A DNA stretch of 64,000 nucleotides from Enterobacteriaceae bacterium B14 (GCA_000307305.1 DF158883.1:1-64000); one strand, 5' to 3'; shown: positions 9,143 through 22,677, counted from the first letter of the stretch. A program made the numbers and translations. The notes: generated by a model from the letters alone, not told the origin.

Positions 9143-12100
9143 GTGACAAATCGAGTAGAGAGTCTGCGACAACAACTGGCAAAACGGATTATGCTGCTAG
9201 ATGGTGGTATGGGAACGATGATTCAGGGATACCGTCTGAGCGAAGAGGATTATCGTGGCGAACGTTTTGCTGATTGGCCTAGTGACCTGAAAGGTAACAA
9301 TGACCTTTTAGTCCTCAGCCAGCCCGATATCATCCGCGAGATCCACAACGGCTACCTTGAAGCTGGCGCAGATATCCTCGAAACCAACACCTTTAACTCA
9401 ACATTTATTGCGATGGCCGATTACCAAATGGAATCGCTCTCCGCTGAAATCAACTTTGAGGGAGCAAGGCTGGCCCGCGAATGTGCTGATGAATGGACAC
9501 GCCGTACGCCAGATCGTCCCCGTTATGTTGCTGGTATTCTTGGGCCAACTAACCGAACGGCCTCCATTTCCCCCAATGTAAACGACCCTGCATTTCGTAA
9601 CGTCACCTTTGATGAGCTGGTGGAGGCTTACCGTGAATCGACCAAAGCCCTAGTTCAGGGAGGTGTCGATATCATCATGATTGAAACGGTCTTCGATACG
9701 CTCAATGCCAAAGCGGCGGTGTATGCGGTAGATACTGAGTTTGAAGCCTTGGGGGTTCGTTTACCGGTGATGATCTCGGGGACGATCACCGATGCATCGG
9801 GCCGTACTCTTTCAGGCCAGACAACAGAAGCATTTTACAACTCATTACGCCACGCTGAGCCGCTCTCCTTCGGTTTGAACTGCGCCCTTGGGCCGGATGA
9901 GCTGCGCCAATACGTAGGCGAGTTATCGCGTATTGCGGATTGCTATATTACCGCTCACCCTAACGCTGGCCTCCCTAACGCCTTTGGTGAGTACGACTTA
10001 GGCCCAGAAGATATGGCCATACAGATTGGCGAATGGGCGAGATCTGGCTTCCTAAATATTATTGGCGGGTGCTGCGGGACGACGCCACAGCATATCGCAG
10101 CAATGGCTCGTGCTGTTGAGGGGGTTCCGCCACGAGCCCTGCCCGATTTGCCCGTTGCTTGTCGATTGGCGGGCCTTGAGCCACTGAACATTGATGCTAA
10201 TTCGCTCTTTGTTAACGTGGGCGAACGTACCAACGTAACGGGTTCAGCGCGCTTTAAGAAACTGATTAAAGAAGATAAATACGCCGAAGCGCTGGATGTC
10301 GCACTACAGCAAGTCGCCAATGGTGCGCAGATTATTGATATCAACATGGATGAAGGCATGTTGGATGCCGAAGCCGCGATGGTGCGCTTTCTCAACCTGA
10401 TTGCAGGTGAGCCTGATATTGCCAGAGTGCCTATCATGATCGACTCCTCTAAGTGGGAAGTGATCGAAAAAGGCTTAAAGTGCATTCAGGGTAAAGGCAT
10501 CGTTAACTCAATCTCCATGAAGGAGGGCGAGGAAAAGTTCATGGAGCATGCCCGTAAAGTTCGCCGTTACGGGGCTGCCGTGGTTGTTATGGCGTTCGAT
10601 GAAACGGGGCAGGCGGATACCCGCGCCCGTAAAATCGAAATCTGCCGTCGGGCTTACCATCTTTTAACGAAAGAGGTGGGTTTCCCGCCAGAAGACATCA
10701 TTTTCGACCCGAATATATTCGCTGTCGCGACGGGCATAGAAGAGCACAACAACTACGCCGTCGATTTCATCGGTGCCTGTGCCGATATCAAGGCGGAACT
10801 TCCGCATGCCATGATCTCCGGCGGTGTTTCCAACGTCTCTTTCTCTTTCAGAGGCAACGAGCCAGTTCGAGAGGCCATTCACGCCGTCTTCCTCTACTAC
10901 GCTATCCGTAACGGAATGGATATGGGTATCGTGAACGCGGGGCAATTGGCGATTTATGACGATCTCCCCGCCGATCTGCGTGATGCTGTAGAAGACGTGG
11001 TGCTCAACCGCCGTGATGATGGCACCGAGCGCTTACTCGAGCTGGCTGAAAAGTACCGTGGCAGCAAGACGGACGATGAAGCGAACAAGCAGCAGGCTGA
11101 ATGGCGTAGTTGGGATGTACAAAAACGCTTAGAGCACGCATTAGTGAAAGGCATCACCGAATTTATCGAAGGCGACACCGAAGAGGCTCGCCAACAGGTA
11201 ACGCTGCCGCTAGAGGTCATTGAAGGCCCGCTGATGTCAGGCATGAACATCGTGGGGGATCTCTTTAGCGATGGAAAAATGTTCCTGCCGCAGGTCGTGA
11301 AATCGGCGCGTGTGATGAAGCAGGCCGTTGCCTATCTAGAGCCTTATATTCAGGCCAGCAAACAGAAGGGAAGCACCGCAGGTAAAGTCCTTCTCGCTAC
11401 GGTAAAAGGGGATGTGCACGACATAGGTAAGAACATCGTCGGCGTCGTTCTACAGTGTAATAACTATGAAATTGTCGATCTGGGCGTGATGGTTCCGACG
11501 GACAAAATCCTCAAAACCGCGCGGGAAGAGAAGGTTGATATTATCGGCCTATCCGGTCTGATCACCCCTTCACTGGATGAGATGGTCAACGTCGCAAAAG
11601 AGATGGAGCGCCAAGGTTTTACTTTGCCGTTATTGATTGGCGGCGCGACAACCTCAAAAGCGCATACAGCGGTTAAAATTGAACAAAACTACAGCGGTGC
11701 GACAACTTATGTGCAGAATGCCTCTCGCACCGTGGGTGTCGTCGCCGCACTACTTTCTGATACTCAGCGTGATGAGTTTGTTGCTAGAACCCGCAAAGAG
11801 TATGAAACGGTTCGGATACAACACGCGAGAAAAAAACCGCGCACGCCTCCGGTGAGTTTAGACATCGCCCGAGCGAACGACACGAAGATCGATTGGAACG
11901 CCTATACACCGCCAGTGCCGAAGCAGCTTGGTATTCAAAAAATTCAGGCCAATATTGATACTTTACGCCGTTATATCGACTGGACACCGTTCTTTATGAC
12001 GTGGTCGCTAGCAGGTAAATACCCAAGAATTCTAGAAGATGAAGTGGTGGGTGAAGAAGCCCAACGTCTGTTTGCCGATGCCAATCAAATGCTGGATAAC

Positions 12101-12826
12101 TTAATTAAGGAGCGCTCACTAACGCCGCGTGGCGTGATGGGGATCTTCCCAGCTAACCGTGTGGGCGATGATGTTGAGATCTACACCGATGAGAGCCGCA
12201 GCGAAGTGCTGATAGTTAGCCACCACTTACGTCAGCAGACGGAGAAAACGGATTTTCCTAACTACTGTCTTGCCGATTTTGTTGCCCCTAAATCCAGCGG
12301 TAAAGCCGATTACTTTGGCGCATTTGCCGTTACGGGTGGGTTAGAAGAGGACACATTGGCTGATTTCTATGAAGCCCAACTGGATGACTATAACAAGATT
12401 ATGGTGAAGGCCGTCTCCGATCGTCTGGCTGAGGCATTTGCTGAGTATATGCATGAGCAGGTACGAAAAGAGATTTGGGGTTATGCAGCAGATGAAAATC
12501 TCAGTAATGAAGAGCTGATCCGTGAGAACTATCAGGGAATCCGGCCTGCACCGGGCTACCCAGCTTGCCCTGAACATACGGAAAAGGCAGCAATCTGGAC
12601 GCTGCTAAACGTAGAGAAGCAGGTCGGGATGAAGCTAACGGAGTCTTTCGCTATGTGGCCGGGGGCCTCTGTTTCTGGCTGGTACTTCAGCCATCCTGAC
12701 AGTAAGTACTTCGCCGTTGCACAGCTTCAACGCGATCAAATAGAGGACTATGCCGCCCGCAAAGGGATGGCGATTGGTGATGTCGAGCGCTGGCTTGCAC
12801 CTAATCTGGGATATGACGCGGATTAA
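9143..12826 (+). CDS. metH: cobalamin-dependent methionine synthase
   Basis: MetH methylates homocysteine with 5-methyltetrahydrofolate through a cobalamin cofactor. All four modules are visible: homocysteine domain with zinc ligands ([16 protein letters not shown]), pterin domain ([13 protein letters not shown]), cobalamin domain with the cobalt-binding histidine in [10 protein letters not shown], and the SAM-dependent reactivation domain ending in [14 protein letters not shown] start at 9143 after GGAAGGGG gives 1227 residues, the E. coli length; upstream in-frame ATGs would add unrelated residues. The gene is divergent from iclR and ends at a strong hairpin. Confidence 0.97.
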   Translation: MTNRVESLRQQLAKRIMLLDGGMGTMIQGYRLSEEDYRGERFADWPSDLKGNNDLLVLSQPDIIREIHNGYLEAGADILETNTFNSTFIAMADYQMESLSAEINFEGARLARECADEWTRRTPDRPRYVAGILGPTNRTASISPNVNDPAFRNVTFDELVEAYRESTKALVQGGVDIIMIETVFDTLNAKAAVYAVDTEFEALGVRLPVMISGTITDASGRTLSGQTTEAFYNSLRHAEPLSFGLNCALGPDELRQYVGELSRIADCYITAHPNAGLPNAFGEYDLGPEDMAIQIGEWARSGFLNIIGGCCGTTPQHIAAMARAVEGVPPRALPDLPVACRLAGLEPLNIDANSLFVNVGERTNVTGSARFKKLIKEDKYAEALDVALQQVANGAQIIDINMDEGMLDAEAAMVRFLNLIAGEPDIARVPIMIDSSKWEVIEKGLKCIQGKGIVNSISMKEGEEKFMEHARKVRRYGAAVVVMAFDETGQADTRARKIEICRRAYHLLTKEVGFPPEDIIFDPNIFAVATGIEEHNNYAVDFIGACADIKAELPHAMISGGVSNVSFSFRGNEPVREAIHAVFLYYAIRNGMDMGIVNAGQLAIYDDLPADLRDAVEDVVLNRRDDGTERLLELAEKYRGSKTDDEANKQQAEWRSWDVQKRLEHALVKGITEFIEGDTEEARQQVTLPLEVIEGPLMSGMNIVGDLFSDGKMFLPQVVKSARVMKQAVAYLEPYIQASKQKGSTAGKVLLATVKGDVHDIGKNIVGVVLQCNNYEIVDLGVMVPTDKILKTAREEKVDIIGLSGLITPSLDEMVNVAKEMERQGFTLPLLIGGATTSKAHTAVKIEQNYSGATTYVQNASRTVGVVAALLSDTQRDEFVARTRKEYETVRIQHARKKPRTPPVSLDIARANDTKIDWNAYTPPVPKQLGIQKIQANIDTLRRYIDWTPFFMTWSLAGKYPRILEDEVVGEEAQRLFADANQMLDNLIKERSLTPRGVMGIFPANRVGDDVEIYTDESRSEVLIVSHHLRQQTEKTDFPNYCLADFVAPKSSGKADYFGAFAVTGGLEEDTLADFYEAQLDDYNKIMVKAVSDRLAEAFAEYMHEQVRKEIWGYAADENLSNEELIRENYQGIRPAPGYPACPEHTEKAAIWTLLNVEKQVGMKLTESFAMWPGASVSGWYFSHPDSKYFAVAQLQRDQIEDYAARKGMAIGDVERWLAPNLGYDAD

Positions 12827-12840
12827 CTGTGGCAGATGAT

Positions 12841-12876
12841 AAACATTCACCGCACGAATAAGTGCGGTGAATGTTT
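12841..12876. terminator. bidirectional terminator between metH and the convergent carrier gene
   Basis: A perfect 15-bp stem (aaacattcaccgcac and its complement, 12841-12855 and 12862-12876) with a 6-nt loop lies between two convergent stop codons. It has A/T-rich feet on both sides and can end transcripts from either direction. Confidence 0.9.
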
Positions 12877-12884
12877 TCAGGTCA

Positions 12885-13820
12885 TTATGTCTCTTTCTTC
12901 GAAGCTTGTTCTTTAACTGGGCGGCCTTGCCAGTAACCTGCCAGCATAGAACCAGACAGGTTATGCCAAACAGAGAACAGCGCACCGGGGAGTGCAGCCA
13001 GTGGTGAAAAGTAAATTTTACCAAGAGTAGCGGCTAGACCGGAGTTTTGCATCCCTACCTCAATGGCTAAGGTACGGCAGGTTGATTCATCGAACCCTAA
13101 TAACTTACCGCCCCAGTATCCGCTTAATAAGCCAATTGCGTTATGTAGAATAACGGCAATGATCACCACAAATCCCACCGAAGCGATATGCCCTTGGCTC
13201 CCTGCGACCACCGCACTGATAATGGCCAGAATACACACCATCGAGAGCGCAGGCAGATAAGGCTCTACCTTGTGTACTAAAGGGCGGAACAGGTGATGGA
13301 TGACTAAGCCAAGGCCGATCGGGATCACCACAATCTGCAAGATACTCAAAAGCATACCCACGATATCGACGCTGATAGAGGCATCAACGTATAAACGAGT
13401 AAGCAGCGGTGTTGCAAATACGCCCACCAGAGTAGAAACCGCAGAGATCGTCACAGACAATGCAACATCACCTTTTGCAAGATAGATCATGACATTAGAG
13501 GCGGTCCCACTGGCAACGCTACCCACTAGCACCATACCGGCAGAGAGGTCTGGCGGCATATTAAACGCCATGGCTAAAGCCCATGCAGCAAGTGGCATCA
13601 CTAGATAATGGATACCAATACCAGCTGCAACCGGTGCAGGGCGGGAGAGTACCCGTTTAAAATCACCGATATTCAATGTGACGCCCATTGCGAACATAAT
13701 CAGCATTAAAAGCTGGCTAATCCACGGGCTAATACCGGTAAACGTGGTGGGTGAAAAGTAGGCGAGAACGGAAAGCAGCACCGCCCAAATGGGGAATAAA
13801 CGTGTTATTGAAGCTAGCAT
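12885..13820 (-). CDS. bile acid:sodium symporter family carrier (PanS-like)
   Basis: This roughly 311-residue inner-membrane protein has about nine to ten hydrophobic segments and belongs to the bile acid:sodium symporter family. The glycine-rich and polar motifs [19 protein letters not shown] and [15 protein letters not shown] are typical. Enterobacterial relatives include PanS, which takes up ketopantoate; the substrate cannot be read here. I prefer the ATG at 13820 ([12 protein letters not shown]), because the further in-frame ATG at 13883 adds an atypical stretch, but no strong ribosome-binding site decides the matter. It is convergent with metH. Confidence 0.8.
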   Translation of the reverse strand: MLASITRLFPIWAVLLSVLAYFSPTTFTGISPWISQLLMLIMFAMGVTLNIGDFKRVLSRPAPVAAGIGIHYLVMPLAAWALAMAFNMPPDLSAGMVLVGSVASGTASNVMIYLAKGDVALSVTISAVSTLVGVFATPLLTRLYVDASISVDIVGMLLSILQIVVIPIGLGLVIHHLFRPLVHKVEPYLPALSMVCILAIISAVVAGSQGHIASVGFVVIIAVILHNAIGLLSGYWGGKLLGFDESTCRTLAIEVGMQNSGLAATLGKIYFSPLAALPGALFSVWHNLSGSMLAGYWQGRPVKEQASKKET

Positions 13821-13924
13821 AGAGGTAACGCCATCCTGTAGCAGTAGTAAGTGAGTGTTGTATAAAAAATAGATAAATATCACTCAGCGAGCAAGCTAAC
13901 TGAGTGATGGGTTTAACGCATTAT

Positions 13925-14572
13925 TTATTGTTGTTCGTAACTGTCGATTCTTTCTACTTCCGCTTCTGCCAATTGATACCATTTGTGCATCGCGGATTGT
14001 TCAAACCATTGATCTACATAGCGTTGAGCCGCTTTGCTTAGTGGCGCATTGTAGGTTTTAAAGCGGGAAGCGACAGGGGCAAACATGGCATCGGCAATGC
14101 AGAACTCGCCAAATAACCACGGGCCACCATATAAACTCAGGTTCTCACTCCAAAGCTTATCGATACGGGTGATATCAGCCTCTAATGCCTCGGTCATCGC
14201 AGGCATCGCGCGCGCGCCTCGGCAGTACATCGGCATCGTTCCTCGAAGCGCAGTAAACCCGCTGTGCATCTCGCAACTCGCCGCTCTCGCTGTAGCTCTG
14301 GCATTTTTATCCTGAGGCCAAGCGTGTTTCGCCGCAAACTGCTCTGCCAGATACTCAAGCACGGCCAATGAATCCCACACCACTAAACCATCATGGTGTA
14401 AAGCCGGAACGGTCTTTGTAGGGGAGAGCCCTGCAATTCGCGTTTTCCACTCAGGGGTTCGCATTGGCAGGCGAATCACCTCCAAATCGATCCCTAAATG
14501 AGAGGCGAAAATCCAAGGACGTAGTGACCAAGACGAGTAACTGTAATTACCTATAATCAGTTGCGGCTTCAT
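13925..14572 (-). CDS. glutathione S-transferase family protein
   Basis: The 215-residue protein has the two-domain GST layout. An N-terminal thioredoxin-like domain has YSYSSWSLRPW near residue 10, TKTVPALHHDG with the cis-proline, and the DSLAVLEYLAEQF glutathione-binding helix at about 67-79. An all-helical C-terminal domain follows, with LFGEFCIADAMFAPV near 153. A serine-rich start motif suggests a Ser/Cys-type active site rather than tyrosine. The substrate is unknown. lysC stops 10 bp upstream on the same strand, so the gene may be read through from lysC. Confidence 0.85.
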   Translation of the reverse strand: MKPQLIIGNYSYSSWSLRPWIFASHLGIDLEVIRLPMRTPEWKTRIAGLSPTKTVPALHHDGLVVWDSLAVLEYLAEQFAAKHAWPQDKNARATARAASCEMHSGFTALRGTMPMYCRGARAMPAMTEALEADITRIDKLWSENLSLYGGPWLFGEFCIADAMFAPVASRFKTYNAPLSKAAQRYVDQWFEQSAMHKWYQLAEAEVERIDSYEQQ

Positions 14573-14582
14573 ACTCTTCCTC

Positions 14583-15929
14583 TTATTCGAATAAATTGTG
14601 ATGCAGAGTTCGCACTACTGTCTCAGCATCTTCTCCAGGTACTAAGAAGCAGAGGTTATGGCTGCTGGCACCATAGCAAATCATGCGAATATTGAAGGGG
14701 TCTAATACCCCAAATACCTTTTTGCCTATGCCACAAGCTTGAGAAAGCTGATTACCTATCAGCGCGACAAGCGCCATATTTTCTTCAACTTCTACTCGGC
14801 ACAGAGAAGAGAGCTCGGTAAACAGCGCTGTCGTCATCAAACTGATACCAGAGGTCGAGCCAGTGGTATCTAGCGTAAGCGCGACGCTTACCTCAGAGGT
14901 GGTGATTAAGTCGACAGAGATATTATGGCGAGCCAATGTGCCAAAGACTTCGGCTAAGAAACCGCGTGCATGCAGCATATTCAGGCTGTGCAGTGTCACT
15001 AACGTCTGCCCGCGGCGTAAGGCTAATGCGCGGAACAACGGCGGATTATCTGTTTTCTGGCAAACCAGCGTACCGCCAGCATCAGGGTTTTTGCTTGAAC
15101 CAACAAAGACAGGAATATCTTGGCGCACGGCAGGCAGCAGCGTGGCAGGATGCAGGATCTTAGCACCGAATGTCGCCATTTCTGCGGCTTCAGAGAAGCT
15201 GATTTTATCGATACGCATTGCCGATGGGACAACGCGAGGGTCGGTGGTATAAATCCCAGGGACATCTGTCCAGATATCAATACGCTTAGCATTTAATGCC
15301 TCACCGAGCAGTGCAGCCGTGTAATCGCTGCCGCCACGCCCTAACGTGGTGGTACGGCCTTTTCCTTCGCTGCCGATAAAACCCTGCGTAATGATTAAGG
15401 CGCCTTTCAGGCGAGGTAGCAAATGGAGCTGGCTAAGTTCGAACAGTGCTGTGGTGTCTGGCTCCGCTTTACCAAAACAGTCATTGGTGCGCATCACTTT
15501 GCGGATATCGAACCACTCGGCGTTAACGTTACGCTGGCGCAGAAGCTCGACAAACAGCAGAGTCGACATCAGTTCGCCGTTGCCGATAAGTTCATCTGTC
15601 AGTGCCAGAGATGTTGCAAGACTGGCTGCTTCAGAGAGGGCGCTGATGTTTTCTAGAATACGTTCAATCTCCTCTCTGACGACTTCTTGAGGAGAGAGCT
15701 CATCCATAATTGCGCACTGAATCTGGCGGATATTATCGATCTGAACAGAGCGTTCTTCAGGTTCTAAACCGGAGGCTAACGCAACTAATGCATTGGTGAC
15801 ACCAGCAGAAGCAGAAAGAACCACAAGACGAACGCTGCTGTCTTTTAGAATAAGATCCGCGCAGCAGTTCATGGAATGCGTATTCGCTACACTGGTTCCG
15901 CCAAATTTTGCGATAGTAATTTGAGTCAT
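14583..15929 (-). CDS. lysC: lysine-sensitive aspartokinase III
   Basis: LysC phosphorylates aspartate, the first step to lysine, threonine, methionine and diaminopimelate. The 448-residue protein starts with the kinase motif ITIAKFGGTSV, has the GRGGSDYTAALL substrate loop near 200, and ends in two ACT regulatory domains (about 305-448) that bind lysine. Its length matches the E. coli isozyme III. A lysine riboswitch occupies its long leader, so it is probably controlled both by lysine-sensing RNA and by allosteric inhibition. The GST gene follows closely. Confidence 0.95.
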   Translation of the reverse strand: MTQITIAKFGGTSVANTHSMNCCADLILKDSSVRLVVLSASAGVTNALVALASGLEPEERSVQIDNIRQIQCAIMDELSPQEVVREEIERILENISALSEAASLATSLALTDELIGNGELMSTLLFVELLRQRNVNAEWFDIRKVMRTNDCFGKAEPDTTALFELSQLHLLPRLKGALIITQGFIGSEGKGRTTTLGRGGSDYTAALLGEALNAKRIDIWTDVPGIYTTDPRVVPSAMRIDKISFSEAAEMATFGAKILHPATLLPAVRQDIPVFVGSSKNPDAGGTLVCQKTDNPPLFRALALRRGQTLVTLHSLNMLHARGFLAEVFGTLARHNISVDLITTSEVSVALTLDTTGSTSGISLMTTALFTELSSLCRVEVEENMALVALIGNQLSQACGIGKKVFGVLDPFNIRMICYGASSHNLCFLVPGEDAETVVRTLHHNLFE

Positions 15930-16130
15930 TTTAATTCGTACCTCGTGTCAGGTGGAACGCTGTCTGGTTCCTAAAAGTCCATCTACCTTGGCACAAGGAA
16001 AGAGCGGGAAAAGGGGGCGAACGTAGAGATTGGATCATTACGAAACACACCCAGAAGCGCTCCACCTTGTCAGAATGTGTTTCGCACATCCTTGTTACTT
16101 TTGAGTGCCATGGTACGCACTCCATTAAGT

Positions 16131-16310
16131 AACCCGGTGACAACCCAGAGGATTCAGCCTCTGTAGTCGATCATCATCTTTGCCGATAAGACTCTGACCT
16201 CGGCATCGTTCCCCCTCAAGTGTTGTCTCTGGGTATCGGGCCCTCAAACACTTTGCCTGGACGATGCACCTCTTCTGGCTCGCTAAAAATTCGTGCGAGT
16301 TATCAATAGA
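16131..16310 (-). ncRNA. lysine riboswitch (L box) in the lysC leader
   Basis: Read on the minus strand, the lysC leader contains the conserved lysine-riboswitch blocks in order: AGCCAGAAGAGGTGCA near 16282-16267, TTGAGGGGGAACGATGCCGAGG near 16220, GAGGCTGAATCCTCTGGG and TTGTCACCGGG near 16155-16131. The E. coli lysC leader has the same blocks. About 200 nt separate the aptamer from the lysC start, enough for an expression platform that stops translation or transcription when lysine is plentiful. Boundaries are approximate. Confidence 0.93.
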
Positions 16311-16333
16311 AATAGCGGGTTCTTTACATACTG

Positions 16334-18139
16334 TCAACGGGGTGTTGTTGAATCCTTTTCATTTTTTACCAAGGCGATCAGTGTACAGGGGATCTGGGGG
16401 GTATCATCTCCGTTTATTGGGATCACTTTTCCGCTCTCTTTGACGTAAAAAAGTGGAATGACGTGTTGGTTGATATCGAGGTACGCCTGCCAGCCGAAAT
16501 TCTCGTTTAGCTTGGTCGTTTTAATCACCGCACCTTTTGCCAGCAGATTGCTCAGATGGGCATAGCTGCTCTCTTCATTGAAAAGCACTTCATGGCGGCG
16601 AAAGCGACGGCTTTCATTGCCTCCACGCTCTTTTAATTGCGCACTTGAGCGGATAGCGTAAACCTGATCACTCCCCAACACATGGCCAAAATGGTAAGCC
16701 GCCAACTGGTTTTGGTGTCGGTTTGGTGATAGCGCTAAAACCTGAGCCGTTTCGCTGAGATCAAGATAGTTCTCCGCATGTTCCGAATACGCTAGGCCAT
16801 AATAGGCATTTAGCCCTTCCATCCGTGCTTGGCGATAATACTCCCAACTTGAATCGGTAACTTGAACGGAGATACCCAGCTTCACAAAGGCACTAGCCAG
16901 CTGTCGTGCCAGCGTGTTTGCTCCGACGATCAAGATCCCCTGTGACTCTCGTTTACGCACACGTAACCATTGAGCAAGCGGTTTGCTGGTGACGCCCTGC
17001 AAGATAACGGTGCCGATAATGACGGCAAACACGACGGTTACGAGCTTATCGGCATCCTGATAGCCGGTATTCTGCAAGGTGAGGGCGAACAGCGAGCTGA
17101 CGGCTGCGGCAACAATCCCTCTTGGGGCAATCCATGAGAGTAAAACACGGTCACGCCAGTGCAGGCTGCTGCCTGCCGTTGAAACGGCAATGCAGAGTGG
17201 ACGGGCGATAAACTGAACGACGGCAAGCAGCGCTAACAGAGGCCATCCCATTGCCAGTAGCGCGCCGATATCGAGCCTCGCGGCTAAAATAATAAACAGG
17301 GCGGAAATCAGGATGGCAGACAGTTCCTCTTTAAACGCCAGAATATCGGAAGTATCGACATCCCGCATATTCGCTAGCCAAATCCCCATCACTGTAACTG
17401 TGAGCAAACCAGACTCTTCAGCCAACGCATTCGAAATACCAAAAGAAGTTAATACCAGTGCTAAAACAGCGAGGTTTTGCAGATACCGGGGCAGCCAGAC
17501 GCGGCGTAGAGCAAGACCAAGAAGATAACCAAAGAGCGCACCGAGGGATAAACCTACTGTGACCGTTAGTCCCAACGTTGCGACCAGGTGAGTCCATGGC
17601 GTTTCCTGCTGGCGAAAGGAGATAAATTCAAACACAAGCAGCGTGAAAATAGCACCGACGGGGTCGATAATGATCCCTTCCCAGCGCAGTATTTTGTCTA
17701 TGCTGGCCTTAGGGCGAATAAAACGCATCAGCGGTGCAATCACCGTTGGCCCAGTCACAACAGTGACTGCACCCACGAGTGCCGCCAGTTCCGGTGGTAA
17801 TGCCAATAGCCACCAACAGGCAACACTGACGACAGCAAAGGTGGTCAACATACCAATGCTCACAAGGTTGCGCACAATGCCGCCTAGGCCGCGGATCTCG
17901 TCAAAACGCAGTGTTAATGCACCTTCGAACAGAATAATAGCGACGGAGAGTGACACTAGAGGAAAGAGCAGGGGGCCAAACAGCTCATCTGGCTGCAATA
18001 CACCCGTAAGGGGGCCAAGAATAATGCCAAATACCAGCAAGGGAAGAATGGCTGGTAATCGTATGGCCCATGCCAGCCATTGCGCAAGTAGAGAGCTAAG
18101 GCCGATAACAACCAACATTAATGGAGCAGATAGCAGCAT
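16334..18139 (-). CDS. CPA1-family Na+(K+)/H+ antiporter with TrkA-N domain
   Basis: The 601-residue protein has about 12-13 transmembrane segments in its first 400 residues, with the antiporter motifs GAVTVVTGPTVIAPL and EGIIIDPVGAIFTLLVFE that hold the ion-binding aspartate region. A cytoplasmic NAD-binding TrkA-N domain follows (GILIVGANTLARQLASAF near 417) and then a C-terminal regulatory part. It exchanges monovalent cations for protons; specificity is not readable. It lies upstream of the lysC riboswitch on the same strand, and I see no strong terminator between them. E. coli has no such gene at this place. Confidence 0.88.
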   Translation of the reverse strand: MLLSAPLMLVVIGLSSLLAQWLAWAIRLPAILPLLVFGIILGPLTGVLQPDELFGPLLFPLVSLSVAIILFEGALTLRFDEIRGLGGIVRNLVSIGMLTTFAVVSVACWWLLALPPELAALVGAVTVVTGPTVIAPLMRFIRPKASIDKILRWEGIIIDPVGAIFTLLVFEFISFRQQETPWTHLVATLGLTVTVGLSLGALFGYLLGLALRRVWLPRYLQNLAVLALVLTSFGISNALAEESGLLTVTVMGIWLANMRDVDTSDILAFKEELSAILISALFIILAARLDIGALLAMGWPLLALLAVVQFIARPLCIAVSTAGSSLHWRDRVLLSWIAPRGIVAAAVSSLFALTLQNTGYQDADKLVTVVFAVIIGTVILQGVTSKPLAQWLRVRKRESQGILIVGANTLARQLASAFVKLGISVQVTDSSWEYYRQARMEGLNAYYGLAYSEHAENYLDLSETAQVLALSPNRHQNQLAAYHFGHVLGSDQVYAIRSSAQLKERGGNESRRFRRHEVLFNEESSYAHLSNLLAKGAVIKTTKLNENFGWQAYLDINQHVIPLFYVKESGKVIPINGDDTPQIPCTLIALVKNEKDSTTPR

Positions 18140-20101
<1,962 letters not shown>

Positions 20102-20201
20102 TCCCCTCTGCTTGAACAACCGAAGCCATGTGATGTTATCAATATGGCTTCTTTAATATGCTTTATAAACATTTGGTTATAAGCATACAATTATAAACAC
20201 G

Positions 20202-20229
20202 TGGGGCTCTGTGAAGAGCCCCATTTTTT
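20202..20229 (+). terminator. Rho-independent terminator downstream of pgi
   Basis: A 9-bp stem (tggggctct / agagcccca) with a GTGA loop is followed by TTTTTT. A weaker 8-bp hairpin (gaagccat / atggcttc, 20122-20151) lies closer to the pgi stop. Confidence 0.85.
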
Positions 20230-20363
20230 CCATTCTAGTAAGCTGACATTAAGGCGCATTGGGTATCGCGGAGTATACCGAAGGGAAAGTAACACCATTT
20301 TTGAGTTTAATACTCATCTGCACCGCAGTTCGGGATTAAACTGTATATTATCGAGCCAAAAAA

Positions 20364-20771
20364 ATGACAATAACTTCTAAAATGACCCTAATATCCAAAA
20401 TGTTACAGTGGGTTCTTAATCTTTCTTTGATTGGGTTAGCACTGATTTTAATTATGTTTTTAGGGAAAGAAACTTACCATTTAGCCTTTACGCTATTTGT
20501 ACCGGGAGTGACGCAATCTTCTTACATTCTGATTGAAGGTATCGTCATCTATTTTCTGTACTTCGAGTTTATCGCCTTGATCGTCAAGTACTTTCAGACG
20601 GGGTACCACTTCCCGTTGCGCTATTTTATCTATATCGGGATCACGGCGATTATTCGTCTGATCATCGTCGACCATGACAATCCGATAAGCACATTGGTTT
20701 ACTCTGGTGCGATCTTACTACTGGTATTTACGCTGTATCTGGCGAATACCGAGAAACTCAAGCGGCAGTAG
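20364..20771 (+). CDS. psiE: phosphate-starvation-inducible membrane protein PsiE
   Basis: The 135-residue protein has four hydrophobic helices and the characteristic core [26 protein letters not shown]. That core matches PsiE, an inner-membrane protein of unknown biochemical role whose E. coli gene is induced by phosphate starvation. The C-terminus is basic (EKLKRQ). It follows pgi at some distance as its own unit. I did not find a convincing Pho box upstream. Confidence 0.9.
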   Translation: MTITSKMTLISKMLQWVLNLSLIGLALILIMFLGKETYHLAFTLFVPGVTQSSYILIEGIVIYFLYFEFIALIVKYFQTGYHFPLRYFIYIGITAIIRLIIVDHDNPISTLVYSGAILLLVFTLYLANTEKLKRQ

Positions 20772-20786
20772 GCCTGCTTATCAATA

Positions 20787-20831
20787 GTGATACTGGGGGG
20801 CCGCCTATTTCGTTGGGTTTGTCAGTATCAC
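20787..20831 (+). terminator. possible stem-loop after psiE
   Basis: Arms gtgatactg (20787-20795) and cagtatcac (20823-20831) form a 9-bp stem with a 27-nt loop just after the psiE stop codon. It may end the psiE transcript, but the loop is long and there is no T tract. Confidence 0.35.
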
Positions 20832-21056
20832 ACTCTTTATTTTTCATACTCTTTCATTTGTCATTTTTCAAATGACTACACTGTATTGGCTAACTCGTTT
20901 CAGTCTTGCTATTCCTGCCACTGATTGCTTACATTCAATGGTTTTGGAGAAAAGAGAGGGGATCGAGATAGTCGATTCTGCGTTACAATGCGGCTCAGTA
21001 GAGATGATAAATGGCCTAGAGCGCTTTGCTCTGGCTACCTATTACGGGGTATATTC

Positions 21057-21584
21057 ATGGCCGAGCAAATTATGTCGACCGCCATTTGTGCAGATTGGTA
21101 TTCGGCGGAAGAACTCAATGTTCCCGAAGCCATTGCTGATTGGTTGATGGAGCCAGCATCAATGACGCAGCGCTTTGAACGCTGTTGTCGTAAAGTGAGT
21201 GTCGAGCCAATCTTTGAAGGCTTTATTGATGCAGATCTTATCAGCCATGAGCGGCAACAATTACCGGATAGCGAGCGCTATTGGCTGCGTGAAATCATAT
21301 TGTATGGCGATGGCATACCTTGGTTACTCGGACGAACAGTGATCCCCGAACAGACATTAAATGGGCCAGAACTGGCATTAACCGAACTGGGTGATGTCCC
21401 TCTGGGCCGTTATTTATTTAGCCGTGCTGCATTAAGCCGTGATTTTATTGAGGTCACTTATCTACAGCAGCTTTGGGCTCGCCGTTCTCGGTTATGCCTT
21501 TCGGGCAAACCTCTGTTACTGACAGAAGTTTTTTTGCCTGCTGCTCCCATTTATCAGGCAAACCACGCTAGCGTGCGAGCGTAA
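21057..21584 (+). CDS. ubiC: chorismate pyruvate-lyase
   Basis: UbiC removes pyruvate from chorismate to give 4-hydroxybenzoate, the first step of ubiquinone synthesis. The 175-residue product has the conserved ESRYWLREI-like segment ([16 protein letters not shown]), [15 protein letters not shown], and the C-terminal catalytic glutamate in [12 protein letters not shown] 21057 follows a GGGG site; a second in-frame ATG at 21072 is possible, and longer upstream starts give unrelated sequence. ubiA follows 83 bp downstream, as in E. coli, so the two act in sequence and are probably cotranscribed. Confidence 0.93.
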   Translation: MAEQIMSTAICADWYSAEELNVPEAIADWLMEPASMTQRFERCCRKVSVEPIFEGFIDADLISHERQQLPDSERYWLREIILYGDGIPWLLGRTVIPEQTLNGPELALTELGDVPLGRYLFSRAALSRDFIEVTYLQQLWARRSRLCLSGKPLLLTEVFLPAAPIYQANHASVRA

Positions 21585-21667
21585 TCTGCACTGAGGCTAT
21601 TTCAGGTGCTGTGTTAGGTAATAAAAGGTACAGGCGATTGATTGGATACAAGCAACAGGAGGGAAGT

Positions 21668-22522
21668 GTGATTCAGCCCACATGGTTGGCGTATTGCCGT
21701 TTGATGCGTATTGATAAACCTATCGGGTCGCTGTTGCTATTATGGCCTACGTTTTGGGCCTTGTGGTTAGCGGGTGATAGTGTCCCTAATCTTTATATTT
21801 TGCTGGTATTTACCCTCGGTGTTTTTTTCATGAGGGCCGCTGGCTGCGTGATAAATGATTATGCTGATCGTAACTTTGATGGGCATGTTAAACGCACGCA
21901 GAATCGTCCCCTGCCTAGTGGGCAGGTTACCGAAAGAGGCAGCAAGATACTCTTTGCGGTATTGATTCTTATCTCTTTTATTCTGGTGTTAACGCTCAAT
22001 GCAATGACCATCTGGCTTTCTGTCGCGGCGCTGGCTCTCGCGTGGACGTATCCGTTTATGAAACGCTTTACGCATATGCCTCAGGTGGTGTTAGGTCTTG
22101 CCTTCGGTTGGTCAATTCCAATGGCTTTTGCTGCAGTAAGTAGCAGCTTACCGCTGACATGTTGGCTGCTGTTGCTAGCAAATGTTTGCTGGACCGTTGC
22201 ATATGATACCCAATACGCCATGGTCGATAGAGATGATGATTTGAAGGTCGGTATTAAATCGACTGCGATTCTGTTTGGGCGCTTCGATAAGCTGATTATT
22301 GGTTTATTGCAGATGGCAACGTTGATAATCATGCTTTATGTCGGCTCTATTAATGAGTTGGATGGGGCGTTCTATTGGTCGGTATTATTAGCAGGAGCGC
22401 TGTTTATCCACCAGCAGAAGCTGATGGTACATCGTCAGCGTGAAGCCTGCTTTAGCGCCTTTCTGAATAACAACTATGTGGGTCTGATACTGTTTATTGG
22501 TATTGCGCTGTCACTGAGTTAG
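21668..22522 (+). CDS. ubiA: 4-hydroxybenzoate octaprenyltransferase
   Basis: UbiA attaches the polyprenyl tail to 4-hydroxybenzoate, the product of the adjacent ubiC. The 284-residue membrane protein has about eight to nine helices. It has both Mg-diphosphate-binding Asp motifs: [20 protein letters not shown] near 67-86 and [13 protein letters not shown] near 187. I chose the GTG at 21668, because AGGAGG precedes it at 21658 and the protein then begins [20 protein letters not shown]. In E. coli plsB follows; here an unrelated gene does. Confidence 0.94.
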   Translation: MIQPTWLAYCRLMRIDKPIGSLLLLWPTFWALWLAGDSVPNLYILLVFTLGVFFMRAAGCVINDYADRNFDGHVKRTQNRPLPSGQVTERGSKILFAVLILISFILVLTLNAMTIWLSVAALALAWTYPFMKRFTHMPQVVLGLAFGWSIPMAFAAVSSSLPLTCWLLLLANVCWTVAYDTQYAMVDRDDDLKVGIKSTAILFGRFDKLIIGLLQMATLIIMLYVGSINELDGAFYWSVLLAGALFIHQQKLMVHRQREACFSAFLNNNYVGLILFIGIALSLS

Positions 22523-22554
22523 TTAATTTTACCCTCAGCAATTATGCCGGACAA

Positions 22555-22586
22555 AAGAAGAGCCTTCATCGAGAAAGGCTCTTCTT
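22555..22586. terminator. hairpin after ubiA, convergent with the next gene
   Basis: A perfect 12-bp stem (aagaagagcctt / aaggctcttctt) with an 8-nt loop lies between the ubiA stop and the convergent gene at 22678. The T tract is short on both sides, so it may act as a weak bidirectional terminator. Confidence 0.65.
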
Positions 22587-22677
22587 GGTCAATCTAGTAT
22601 TTATTCTTTTCCCACAGCTTGCAGAGGGCAATAAAGGCTTTCTCTGGTGGATGTGGGCTTAACATCATCTCAGCTTT